Shown in pieces: positions 1 through 6,961 of a stretch of 16,312 nt of DNA. The stretch is taken from NCBI GenBank assembly GCA_028286705.1, contig JAQBRC010000026.1:1-16312 (forward strand). The letters are read 5' to 3'. This DNA comes from Candidatus Nomurabacteria bacterium. Its GTDB lineage: Bacteria > Patescibacteriota > Minisyncoccia > Phycocordibacterales > UBA9973. The first letter of the stretch is position 1. The number at the start of each line of letters is the position of its first letter. Both the position numbers and the translations under genes were made by a program. The notes under the pieces were generated by a model. That model saw only the letters and a list, made by a program, of their open reading frames with translations, was not told the DNA's origin and did not search any database.

Positions 1-1028
1 TTGCTTTCCTTGTACAGGAAGTGTGAGGCAACACCCATTTCTGCTTCTTGATTCATGGCATACGTACGGATTTGGATCTCAATGATTCCATGCTCTGTTA
101 CAACAGTCGTGTGAATAGACTGATATCCGTTTGGCTTAGGCAAGGCAATGTAGTCCTTGATACGGCCAGGAATAGGCTTCCAGAGCATATGGATAAGTCC
201 AAGGACCTGATAGCACTCAGCTACGGTCTTAACCTGCACACGGAGTGCCACAATGTCATAGATACGATCAATATCCATCTGATACTTACTGAGCTTACGA
301 TACAGACTGTATAGATGCTTCACTCGTGAATCGATTACCACATCAGGAATAGAAAATTCCATTAATGTTTTCTCAACGGTATTGTGAACCTCTTCGATAG
401 TCTTCTGACTTTCAGGCATCTTCTTGTCGAACAGCTCCTTAGTCTCTTCATATTCCTTTGGATAGGCGTAGGGGAAGGCATAGTCTTCAAGCATACCCTT
501 GAGCTTTCCCATACCGAGACGTCCAGCAAGCGCAGCGTGCACGGCAATAGTTTCAACTGCAATGCGTGTACGCTTGTCAGGACGTACATGTTCCAATGTT
601 TGCACATTGTGCAGGCGGTCTGCCAGTTTGATGATCAACACACGAAGATCTTCTGACATTGCCACGAAGAACTTACGCATACTCTCAACGTGTCGTTCCT
701 GTCCACGGTATTTTAGTTTTCCCAGCTTGGTTACCCCTTTAACAAGGAAGAGAATGGTTTCTCCGAACTGATCGCGAATGTCTTCTTCAGTTGCGTCAGT
801 ATCTTCAAGGGTATCGTGCAGCAATCCGCCAACGATAGTTTCAACATCCATGCCCAGCTTGGCGCAGTTTTGTCCTACCGCGAAGACATGAATAAAATAT
901 GGTTCGCCGCTGTTACGCTTCTGCGTTTCGTGTCGAGACTTCGCAAAGTCGTATGCACGCTGAATAAGATCACGGTCCTCAGGACTGAGGGGGTAGGTGA
1001 TGAGGGAGAATAAGTCTTCGATTTCCAT
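1..1028 (-). CDS. rel: Bifunctional (p)ppGpp synthetase/hydrolase (RelA/SpoT homologue), 3' end outside window
   Basis: Stringent-response enzyme that makes and degrades (p)ppGpp in the cytoplasm. 342 codons are visible; the gene runs off the left edge. The N-terminal HD hydrolase domain (about residues 20-165) has its metal/catalytic set: H47, HD at 71-72 in LLHDTLED, and KLADRLHN at 134-141. The synthetase domain follows (about 225-335) with YDIVALR (D258), the hallmark KDYIALPKPNGYQSIHTTV (291-309) and EIQIRT (E317). Both halves look intact, so I infer a bifunctional Rel. Any TGS/ACT regulatory part would lie beyond the window. Two in-frame ATGs exist, at 1034 and 1028. I prefer 1028 because a TATAGT box at 1042-1037 would place the transcript start near 1030, after the first ATG. 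The gene is divergent from the lipoprotein gene. Confidence 0.93.
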   Translation of the reverse strand, partial: MEIEDLFSLITYPLSPEDRDLIQRAYDFAKSRHETQKRNSGEPYFIHVFAVGQNCAKLGMDVETIVGGLLHDTLEDTDATEEDIRDQFGETILFLVKGVTKLGKLKYRGQERHVESMRKFFVAMSEDLRVLIIKLADRLHNVQTLEHVRPDKRTRIAVETIAVHAALAGRLGMGKLKGMLEDYAFPYAYPKEYEETKELFDKKMPESQKTIEEVHNTVEKTLMEFSIPDVVIDSRVKHLYSLYRKLSKYQMDIDRIYDIVALRVQVKTVAECYQVLGLIHMLWKPIPGRIKDYIALPKPNGYQSIHTTVVTEHGIIEIQIRTYAMNQEAEMGVASHFLYKES

Positions 1029-1036
1029 AGACATAT

Positions 1037-1042
1037 ACTATA
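1037..1042 (-). promoter_or_regulatory. -10 box of rel, leaderless-type
   Basis: TATAGT on the minus strand, 8 nt before the ATG at 1028. No good -35 is seen. The spacing matches other genes in the window whose -10 lies 6-9 nt before the ATG. Confidence 0.45.
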
Positions 1043-1073
1043 CACCTTTTATTGTATGGGTACATAGAGAATA

Positions 1074-1102
1074 TTGACTTTTAGTATAAAATGTGCTATT
1101 AT
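1074..1102 (+). promoter_or_regulatory. Promoter of the lipoprotein gene
   Basis: TTGACT (1074-1079), a 17-nt spacer, then TATTAT (1097-1102) preceded by TGC, making an extended -10. Transcription would start near 1109, leaving a roughly 37-nt AT-rich leader before the ATG at 1146, so this gene is not leaderless. Confidence 0.7.
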
Positions 1103-1145
1103 AAATTTAATTCACTGAACATTTCACAATTTTAAATATAGAAAA

Positions 1146-1616
1146 ATGAAAAGAACTATCTATGTATTAGCTATATTAATCGTTGGGCTAACTGCTTGCA
1201 AAAGCAACAAAAAGCAATCTGATGTAATACTCAGGGCAGATAGTATCAGCCGCCAAAAAGAGCTTAATTTTAAATTTAGTGTTGATAGTATTGATTGCTA
1301 TTATGATCTTAAAATTACCGAAATCCAAAAGAAGAAGCATCAATATCAGGCTAAGATAAAACTGTTCGAAAAAATCGGTATTCGTCTAAGAAGAGAAAAT
1401 GTTAGACTGCTTAAATTGCAAGCTAACGCGCTTAAAAAATTTGATTTTGAGAACAAGGTTGTCGCTATTCGATTGTTGATGATAAATAACAACAATCAAA
1501 TTATTAACAATACGGAAATCGAGATATTAATCAACAATTGTATTAGTGCGAATGCTGATATACAGCTGATGAATATCGATCGTTACTTCGCTGTTCAAAA
1601 ATTGGATGGCCGTTAA
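1146..1616 (+). CDS. Small predicted lipoprotein, orphan
   Basis: A 156-aa protein with a lipoprotein signal peptide: MKR, a hydrophobic stretch YVLAILIVGL, then lipobox LTAC with C18 as the predicted lipidated residue. The mature part is highly charged (many Lys, Asn, Ile), with a helical middle rich in KKKHQYQAKIKL-type residues and no motif I can assign. It presumably sits on the outer face of a membrane. No Shine-Dalgarno precedes the ATG, only an A-rich leader. Its codon use is strikingly AT-rich (AAA, AAT, ATT, TTA) compared with topA and rel on either side. It has its own promoter and terminator, so it is a one-gene unit. The function is unknown; recent acquisition is plausible. The signal peptide and low-GC leader resemble Bacteroidota lipoproteins, but this is only an impression. 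Confidence 0.75.
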   Translation: MKRTIYVLAILIVGLTACKSNKKQSDVILRADSISRQKELNFKFSVDSIDCYYDLKITEIQKKKHQYQAKIKLFEKIGIRLRRENVRLLKLQANALKKFDFENKVVAIRLLMINNNNQIINNTEIEILINNCISANADIQLMNIDRYFAVQKLDGR

Positions 1617-1635
1617 TTTAATTGGCTTCCAGTCT

Positions 1636-1659
1636 AAACCACCATTAGGTGGTTTTTTT
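1636..1659 (+). terminator. Intrinsic terminator of the lipoprotein gene, overlapping the topA stop
   Basis: AAACCACC (1636-1643), loop ATTA, GGTGGTTT (1648-1655), then T residues to 1659. The topA stop codon lies in the loop and the last two topA codons in one arm, so convergent genes share this hairpin. The minus strand lacks a long U-tract. Confidence 0.8.
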
Positions 1660-3846
1660 CTTTTGAAACCCTCTTGGTTTCTTTTCTTGAGCCAACAGTT
1701 CAAGCGCTTGATCCAGTGTAATGTCATAGACATTCAATGGCGGTTTGATTGAACGGAAGTTTCCGTCATGTGCAATGTATGGACCAAAACGGCCGTTGTT
1801 TGCAACAATATCGAGACCAGTCTTTGGATCCTGTCCAAGAGTTCGTGGAACTGATAAATACTTAGTCGCCATTTCAACAGTAACAGTTGTTGGATCAACT
1901 TCCTTTGGAATAGATGCCATGCGAGGCTTTACCTGTTTCTTGCCCTTAACCTTTGGAGGCATTTCTCCAAGCTGTACGTACGGGCCAAAACGACCGATCA
2001 TAGTAAAGATTGGAAGACCTGTTTCTTCGTGAATACCGATTGGTTCATCTTTCTTGATTTCTAGGCCATCAATAGTTAACGCTCCATCACAATCTGGATA
2101 TCTGTCACAAGACAGGAACTTTCCTCCGCGACCCAACTTAACAATCATGGTACTGCCACACTTTGGACAGCGATACTTGTCATCAGCTTTCTCCAATGTT
2201 GTTGCCTTATCAAGCTTCTGCTTTTCCTTAACCTCCTTAAGAAATGGAGTATAGAAATCAGTTAATAATTTTTTGTATTTCAGTTCGCCGTTTGCAACCT
2301 CATCGAGCTTGTCTTCCATGCCAGCGGTGAAGGTATCGCTGATGTATTCCATGAAGTTCTGTTCCAAGAAACTAGAAACAACTTCGCCAGTATCAGTTGG
2401 CTTTAGAGAGCGGCCAATCTTTTCAACATAGCCACGATCTTCAATCGTTTTCATAATTGCCGCGTATGTTGAAGGACGTCCGATACCACGCGCTTCAAGT
2501 TCCTTAACAAGACCGGCTTCAGAGTATCTGTTTGGTGGTTCGGTTTGTTTTGCAATGTCTTCGATATTTACGAGCTTTAGCGGTTCGCCCTTGGCAATAG
2601 CAGGAAGTTCAACATCTTCGCCGCGAGCGTCAACGTCTGCGATAAGCCAGCCAGGGAATAGTACTTGACTGCCAACAACGGTGAAGTCAGGAATAGAATC
2701 AGATGGAACATTTCCAACAACGCGTGTCTTCAACACTTTGGCGTCAGCCATCTGAGATGACACTGTACGTTCCCAGATCAGCTTGTACAGCTTCTTCTGT
2801 TCTTCAGTCATGCCAACTGATTCCTTTTCAAAGTGTGTAGGGCGGATAGCTTCGTGAGCCTCCTGCGCATTCTTAGACTTTGTCTTGTATGTACGAGTTT
2901 CTAGATATTCCTTGCCGTATTTTTTCGTAACTACGGTACTGATACCAGTGATGGCGATATCGGAGAGAGTTGTTGAATCAGTACGCATGTAGGTGATGTG
3001 TCCAGCTTCATAGAGCTTCTGCGCAACCTGCATAGTGCGGGCAGGAGAAAAGCTCAGACGGGAAGAGGCAGCCTGCTGGAGAGTGGATGTTGTAAACGGA
3101 GCTTTTGGAGAACGCTTCTGTTCTGTTTCCTTAACATCCTTAACAATCCAGTCTTCCTTGTTAGCAACAGCAAGAATGCGGTCAACTTCTTTCTTGTCAC
3201 GAGGCTCTTCAACACAGGTGAGAAGGAGAGTAGCTTTGCTCTTGGTTGTAACGGTAGCCTGGAGTACCCAATAGTCTTCGGGAACGAATGCACGGATTTC
3301 TCGTTCGCGTTCTACGATAATGCGAAGGGCAGGAGATTGTACTCGCCCCGCTGAAAGACCGTAGCGAACTTTCTGCCAGATGATTCCTGAAAGGTCATAG
3401 CCAACAAGACGGTCAAGCACGCGACGCGCTTCCTGTGCTTCTCGAAGGTTGGTATCAATAGTGCGAGGATGCTTAAGAGCCTCAGCAACAGCTTCCTTGG
3501 TAATTTCATTAAAGGTCACGCGAGTGATTGGTGCCTTTACTTTCTTGTCCTGCTTTAGCAGTTCCTGGATGTGCCATGCAATTGCTTCTCCTTCTCGGTC
3601 TGGGTCGGGTGCAAGGATAATTTCCTTGGCCTTTTCCGCTAGCGCTTGTAGTTCGTCAACAACCTTTTCCTTGCCCTTGCTAATCTCATAGTGCGGAATA
3701 AAGCCACCTTCGATGTCGATGGCTTTCTTGTTTGACTTAGGCAGGTCGCGCACGTGTCCAACAGAAGCGCGCACGGTATATGCGCCTTCGAGGTACTTCT
3801 CGATAGTCTTGGCTTTTGATGGTGATTCAACAATTAATAATTTCAT
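1645..3846 (-). CDS. topA: DNA topoisomerase I (type IA)
   Basis: Relaxes negatively supercoiled DNA by nicking one strand through a 5'-phosphotyrosine link. 733 aa. The Toprim domain starts at once (MKLLIVESPSKAKTIEKYL, 1-19) and carries APDPDREGEAIAWH (79-92), the acidic metal-binding motif. VRYGLSAGRVQSPALR (160-175) follows. The catalytic tyrosine is Y286 in GHITYMRTDST. One C4 zinc ribbon lies at C560, C563, C580 and C586. Two C-terminal repeats centred on IGRFGPYV (617-624) and NGRFGPYI (684-691) follow, then a lysine-rich tail. The start at 3846 is chosen because the Toprim strand begins there; an upstream ATG at 3855 would add three residues. The gene lies 84 nt downstream of dprA on the same strand, a pairing found in many bacteria. 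Confidence 0.97.
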   Translation of the reverse strand: MKLLIVESPSKAKTIEKYLEGAYTVRASVGHVRDLPKSNKKAIDIEGGFIPHYEISKGKEKVVDELQALAEKAKEIILAPDPDREGEAIAWHIQELLKQDKKVKAPITRVTFNEITKEAVAEALKHPRTIDTNLREAQEARRVLDRLVGYDLSGIIWQKVRYGLSAGRVQSPALRIIVEREREIRAFVPEDYWVLQATVTTKSKATLLLTCVEEPRDKKEVDRILAVANKEDWIVKDVKETEQKRSPKAPFTTSTLQQAASSRLSFSPARTMQVAQKLYEAGHITYMRTDSTTLSDIAITGISTVVTKKYGKEYLETRTYKTKSKNAQEAHEAIRPTHFEKESVGMTEEQKKLYKLIWERTVSSQMADAKVLKTRVVGNVPSDSIPDFTVVGSQVLFPGWLIADVDARGEDVELPAIAKGEPLKLVNIEDIAKQTEPPNRYSEAGLVKELEARGIGRPSTYAAIMKTIEDRGYVEKIGRSLKPTDTGEVVSSFLEQNFMEYISDTFTAGMEDKLDEVANGELKYKKLLTDFYTPFLKEVKEKQKLDKATTLEKADDKYRCPKCGSTMIVKLGRGGKFLSCDRYPDCDGALTIDGLEIKKDEPIGIHEETGLPIFTMIGRFGPYVQLGEMPPKVKGKKQVKPRMASIPKEVDPTTVTVEMATKYLSVPRTLGQDPKTGLDIVANNGRFGPYIAHDGNFRSIKPPLNVYDITLDQALELLAQEKKPRGFQKKKTT

Positions 3847-3894
3847 ATGTGTCATGCAGTAGTACCATGCCTAAAATCTTTTGGCAATCACACT

Positions 3895-3900
3895 ATTATA
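3895..3900 (-). promoter_or_regulatory. Possible -10 box for topA
   Basis: A perfect TATAAT on the minus strand in the dprA-topA gap, inside the inverted repeat CACTA-TTATA-TAGTG (3891-3905). No convincing -35 lies upstream, so this would supplement read-through from dprA. The leader to the ATG at 3846 would be about 40 nt. Confidence 0.35.
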
Positions 3901-3930
3901 TAGTGCGTTTCAATAATCCATACTATTTGT

Positions 3931-4629
3931 TTATTGCCAATGGGGAAAAGGTAGTTCATCGAGTAATCGAAAGTTCAGTTCTCTGAGTATGTCTTCACTG
4001 CAGGTAATGGGTACAGCACCAAGTTGTAGCAGCCAATTTGCCCCTGCTGATGTGGGGGAGGTTATTGGTCCAGGAACCGCTCCGACAGTCTTGTTGTATT
4101 CAGTACCCAACCGAGCAGTGATTAGTGTTCCTGACTTGGTTGCAGCTTCAATCACTATCACCATATCCGCAATTCCAGCCTCTAGTCGATTTCTTAATGG
4201 AAAGTTCCATGGGGCAGCACTAATATGATTTTCAAATTCACTTAACAATATCCCTCCGGATTTTAGTATGTCTTCTGCTAAGTTTCTATTTTGCTTTGGG
4301 TATAACACATCCTCATTCAATCCTGATCCGGGGAATGCAATAGTAGGCAATCCATTATCAATTGCTGCTCGGTGGGCAATTGCATCGATACCATACGCTA
4401 GGCCAGAGACAATGGTGATGGGATAGCCGGCCAGTCCTTTGATGAGTATTTCGCATACTTGTTTTCCATAGGGAGTGCACTTGCGAGAGCCGACGATAGT
4501 AATCAGTGTGGTATTGGCAATGCGTTTCAATGATCCTCGCATCTGCAAAGTCTCAGGATATTCTGGAATTTCTTTTAATTGAGGAAAGTGTTCCTCAATA
4601 GATATGGTTTTAATAGGGAATGCTTCCAT
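3931..4629 (-). CDS. dprA: DNA-processing protein DprA/Smf, minimal form
   Basis: DprA binds incoming single-stranded DNA during natural transformation and loads RecA. 232 aa, essentially only the Rossmann-like DprA core. Visible motifs are IVGSRKCTPYGK (45-56), VSGLAYGIDAIAH (74-86), FPGSGLNEDVLYPKQN (99-114), FPLRNRLEAGIAD (143-155) and TKSGTLITA (164-172). The N-terminal SAM domain and C-terminal winged helix (DML1) of longer family members are absent. The protein ends shortly after the core with an acidic/aromatic tail. Start ATG 4629 has an extended -10 (TGATATCGT) only 6 nt upstream. Transcription probably continues into topA. In a reduced genome, DprA suggests retained DNA uptake. Confidence 0.93.
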   Translation of the reverse strand: MEAFPIKTISIEEHFPQLKEIPEYPETLQMRGSLKRIANTTLITIVGSRKCTPYGKQVCEILIKGLAGYPITIVSGLAYGIDAIAHRAAIDNGLPTIAFPGSGLNEDVLYPKQNRNLAEDILKSGGILLSEFENHISAAPWNFPLRNRLEAGIADMVIVIEAATKSGTLITARLGTEYNKTVGAVPGPITSPTSAGANWLLQLGAVPITCSEDILRELNFRLLDELPFPHWQ

Positions 4630-4635
4630 GCATCT

Positions 4636-4644
4636 ACGATATCA
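4636..4644 (-). promoter_or_regulatory. Extended -10 of dprA, leaderless-type
   Basis: TGATATCGT on the minus strand, ending 6 nt before the dprA ATG. The same element and spacing occur before the genes at 13257 and 13861. Confidence 0.5.
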
Positions 4645-4698
4645 AATCAATACTCAAGAAAAACAAAAATAAACTTCAGATTTTAATTATTAAAAATC

Positions 4699-4718
4699 AA
4701 AAAACCGCCCGAAGGCGG
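4699..4718 (-). terminator. Intrinsic terminator of the candidate small RNA
   Basis: Minus strand CCGCC-TTCG-GGCGG (4718-4705) followed by TTTTTT. The C(UUCG)G tetraloop makes it very stable. The plus strand has no U-tract. Confidence 0.85.
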
Positions 4719-4781
4719 ATTCTTGATAAGGTGTTTGGTTACAGCTCTAATGCCGTGAGGGAGCGAACTCCCCAAACACCT
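4699..4781 (-). ncRNA. Candidate structured small RNA (three-way junction plus terminator)
   Basis: Not a family I recognise. On the minus strand, a 9-bp stem GGTGTTTGG (4780-4772) pairs with CCAAACACC (4738-4730). It encloses GGAG-TTCG-CTCC (4771-4760) and a second hairpin, ACGGC (4756-4752) with GCTGT (4745-4741), forming a three-way junction. A strong terminator follows. The G-T pair in the second hairpin would be an A-C mismatch on the other strand, which favours the minus strand as the RNA. A promoter at 4816-4788 predicts a start near 4781, one base before the first stem. No gene lies upstream on this strand, so the terminator must serve this transcript. It could be a stand-alone RNA or an attenuated leader of dprA. 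A 12-codon ATG-to-TAG frame (4785-4747) is also present but begins before the predicted start. Confidence 0.6.
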
Positions 4782-4787
4782 GCATGT

Positions 4788-4816
4788 ATCTTATCACCCC
4801 TCAAATATCCTCGCAA
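4788..4816 (-). promoter_or_regulatory. Promoter of the candidate small RNA
   Basis: TTGCGA (4816-4811), 17-nt spacer, TAAGAT (4793-4788) on the minus strand. Its -35 sits 2 nt from the divergent serS -35 hexamer, so the two promoters are back to back. Confidence 0.5.
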
Positions 4817-4818
4817 GG

Positions 4819-4847
4819 TTTAAAAAATCCATAAAATACGCTATAGT
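4819..4847 (+). promoter_or_regulatory. serS promoter, leaderless-type
   Basis: TTTAAA (4819-4824), 17-nt spacer, TATAGT (4842-4847). The ATG at 4857 begins 9 nt after the -10, so the mRNA leader would be 0-4 nt. Confidence 0.6.
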
Positions 4848-4856
4848 AGACATACT

Positions 4857-6125
4857 ATGCTCGACATTAAATTCATCAAGGAAAATCCGGACATTATTAA
4901 GCAGGCAGTGGAGAAGAAAAACCTTTCTCTGGACGTAGATCAGCTCTTGGCAGTTGAAGAGAAGCGACGCGCCGCATTATCCTCATTCGAAGCGCTTCGC
5001 ACCGAGCAGAATACTCTGTCTGACAAGATTCCTCAGGCAACAGACGTAGCTGAACGAGCTCAACTGATTGAAAATCTCAAGCCACTCAAGGAACAGGTAC
5101 AGCAGGCAGAAGAGGCGGTTCGTGAAGTAATGAAGGAATGGCAGGGATTGATGCTGCAGGTACCAAACATTCCTGACATGTCTGCGCCCATTGGTCCTGA
5201 CGAGACACACAGTGTCGTTCAGAAAACATGGGGCGAGAAGCCTGTGTTTAATTTCGAACCGAAAGACCATATTGATATCATGACAGCCTTAGACATGGTT
5301 GATTTTGATCGTGGCGTAAAGGTGCACGGCTTTCGTGGATACTATTTGAAAGGCGAAGGGGTACGATTGTGTTTTGCCATCTGGAACTACGCAATGGATT
5401 TCTGGAGCAACAAGGGATTCAATCCAATAATGCCCCCGGTTATCACCAAGCGCGAACCGTTGATCGGTTGTGGATTTATTCCTCAGGGAGAGGAAGACAT
5501 ATACAAGAACCAAGACGGTACCTATCTTGTCGGTACTTCTGAGGTTGGACTTATGGGCATGTACATGGACGAAGTGCTTCCTGCTGAGCAGCTTCCCATC
5601 AAGATGCTGGGCTTTTCTCCTTGCTACCGTCTTGAGGTTGGTAGCCATACGAAGGACGTTAAGGGTCTCATTCGTGTGCACGAGTTCTATAAGGTAGAGC
5701 AGGTCGTGTTGTGCGAAGCATCACACGAAGAAAGTGTGAAGTGGCATGAATCAATGAATGGCAGCACTGAAGAGTTCATTGAGTCATTTGGTATCCCATA
5801 CCATACGCTCAATGCTGCAACTGGCGACATGGGTCTTTCAAAGGTAAAGATGTACGACATCGAACTATGGGTACCGAAAGAGGAAACATATCGTGAGATT
5901 TCCAGTGCCTCATACTTCCATGATTTCCAGACACGTCGTCTCGGTATCCGATACAAGGATGCAGAGGGCAAGCTTCGCTATGCGCACTCATTGAACTGTA
6001 CTGCTATCCCGACTCCCCGTATCCTTGTTTCTCTGGTTGAGAATTTCCAGCAGGCAGACGGCACTATCCTGATTCCCGAAATACTACGTCCATACATGAA
6101 CAATAAGCAATTTATTGGCAAGTAA
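4857..6125 (+). CDS. serS: Seryl-tRNA synthetase
   Basis: Charges tRNA-Ser (and tRNA-Sec where present) with serine. 422 aa, the usual size. The N-terminal tRNA-binding helical arm spans about residues 1-105 with heptad-like charge (EEKRRAALSSFEALRTEQN region). The class II catalytic domain follows: VGTSEV (225-230), motif 2 CYRLEVGSHTKDVKGLIRVH (256-275) with FYKVEQV, and motif 3 around LNCTAIPTPRILVSLVENFQ (379-398), with R388 as the expected ATP-binding arginine. Motif 3 differs from the common bacterial LNGSGLAVGR pattern. It is the first gene of an apparent operon: the next ATG begins one base after the TAA. The promoter predicts a leaderless or nearly leaderless message. Confidence 0.97.
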   Translation: MLDIKFIKENPDIIKQAVEKKNLSLDVDQLLAVEEKRRAALSSFEALRTEQNTLSDKIPQATDVAERAQLIENLKPLKEQVQQAEEAVREVMKEWQGLMLQVPNIPDMSAPIGPDETHSVVQKTWGEKPVFNFEPKDHIDIMTALDMVDFDRGVKVHGFRGYYLKGEGVRLCFAIWNYAMDFWSNKGFNPIMPPVITKREPLIGCGFIPQGEEDIYKNQDGTYLVGTSEVGLMGMYMDEVLPAEQLPIKMLGFSPCYRLEVGSHTKDVKGLIRVHEFYKVEQVVLCEASHEESVKWHESMNGSTEEFIESFGIPYHTLNAATGDMGLSKVKMYDIELWVPKEETYREISSASYFHDFQTRRLGIRYKDAEGKLRYAHSLNCTAIPTPRILVSLVENFQQADGTILIPEILRPYMNNKQFIGK

Positions 6126-6126
6126 C

Positions 6127-6957
6127 ATGTACGAGAAGAGCTATCACACGGCCGTACTAAAGACCGAGAAGAAGCCTGAAAAGAAACCAGGACGTATCAA
6201 CTGGAAGTTGATACTCGGTCTTTTTCTCGGTGCCGTGTTGATTGCTGGATTTATTATCCTTATCAAGCTGCCGCAATGGCAGGTGCAGCATATTGAGGTT
6301 GTTGGCGCGCACGTTGCTGATCCGGGTGACGTAACTGAATTTGTTAATGGGGAACTCCAAGGAAGAAAACTATTTTTTCTTCCCAAGACTAGTATTATTC
6401 TCGTACCAGAACATCATTTAGAAAAGGAGTTGAAGGCACACTTTTCCCGGTTTCAGACAGTCGGGGTGAGTCGAAAGAACTTCTCAACGCTTATTGTTAC
6501 CGTTTCCGAATATCAAGGAGTATCCCTATGGTGTAGCGATATAGAGAACTGTTTCTTCATGGATCAGAACGGCATTGCATTTGCTCCAGCACCGTTTTTT
6601 TCAGGCAGCGCATACCCAAAGGTTTTTGTAGGAGCAGTGCAAGCGTTGCCATTTCAAGCGGTAAGTATGGAACAGGAAAAGATGATAGATTTGCTTCGTG
6701 AGAAATTGCCGGCACTGCTTATCGTTCCGACTGAATTTCATTTTGTGAGTGACCATCAGGTTGAAGTTGTCTTTAACCATAACGGCCATCAGGCATCGTT
6801 GTTGTTTGATCCAACAACTGATACGCAAGAGGCACTCAATGCATTGTTTAGCGGATTGCGTACCAATCCATTGGCAACCAAGTTCCATGATAGTTCCAAG
6901 ATATTGGACTATATTGACCTACGGTTCTCAAATAGAGTAGTGTACCGATTTGAGTAA
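6127..6957 (+). CDS. ftsQ: FtsQ/DivIB-like cell division protein
   Basis: A bitopic division protein expected to join FtsB and FtsL at the septum. 276 aa. A basic cytoplasmic tail (1-25, KTEKKPEKKPGR) is followed by one membrane helix (about 26-47) and an extracytoplasmic POTRA domain starting WQVQHIEVVGAHVADPGDV (51-69). A beta domain ends in YIDLRFSNRVVYRFE, matching the C-terminal FtsQ signature of the type YIDLRF-NRV-YK. Two cysteines (C136, C142) could form a disulfide. The start at ATG 6127 is chosen over an in-frame TTG at 6115 that overlaps serS. The 1-nt gap after the serS stop and lack of a Shine-Dalgarno suggest translational coupling. FtsQ is normally in the mur/fts cluster; here it lies between serS and dus. 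Confidence 0.82.
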   Translation: MYEKSYHTAVLKTEKKPEKKPGRINWKLILGLFLGAVLIAGFIILIKLPQWQVQHIEVVGAHVADPGDVTEFVNGELQGRKLFFLPKTSIILVPEHHLEKELKAHFSRFQTVGVSRKNFSTLIVTVSEYQGVSLWCSDIENCFFMDQNGIAFAPAPFFSGSAYPKVFVGAVQALPFQAVSMEQEKMIDLLREKLPALLIVPTEFHFVSDHQVEVVFNHNGHQASLLFDPTTDTQEALNALFSGLRTNPLATKFHDSSKILDYIDLRFSNRVVYRFE

Positions 6958-6961
6958 TACT

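Noticed and set aside
3891..3905. CACTA/TAGTG inverted repeat as a topA operator
   Set aside because: Only 5 bp arms around a TATAAT; too short to claim without conservation.
4721..4732. CTTATCAAGA on the minus strand, resembling the 5' end of SAM-I riboswitches
   Set aside because: The SAM-I core that should follow is absent; a terminator comes instead.
4725..4795. GATAA/TTATC pairing extending the small-RNA stem
   Set aside because: The outer arm coincides with the -10 box TAAGAT and lies before the predicted start, so the match is probably fortuitous.
4620..4823. 67-codon plus-strand frame between dprA and serS
   Set aside because: It runs through the small-RNA terminator and stems in an unrelated frame, with no promoter or domain.
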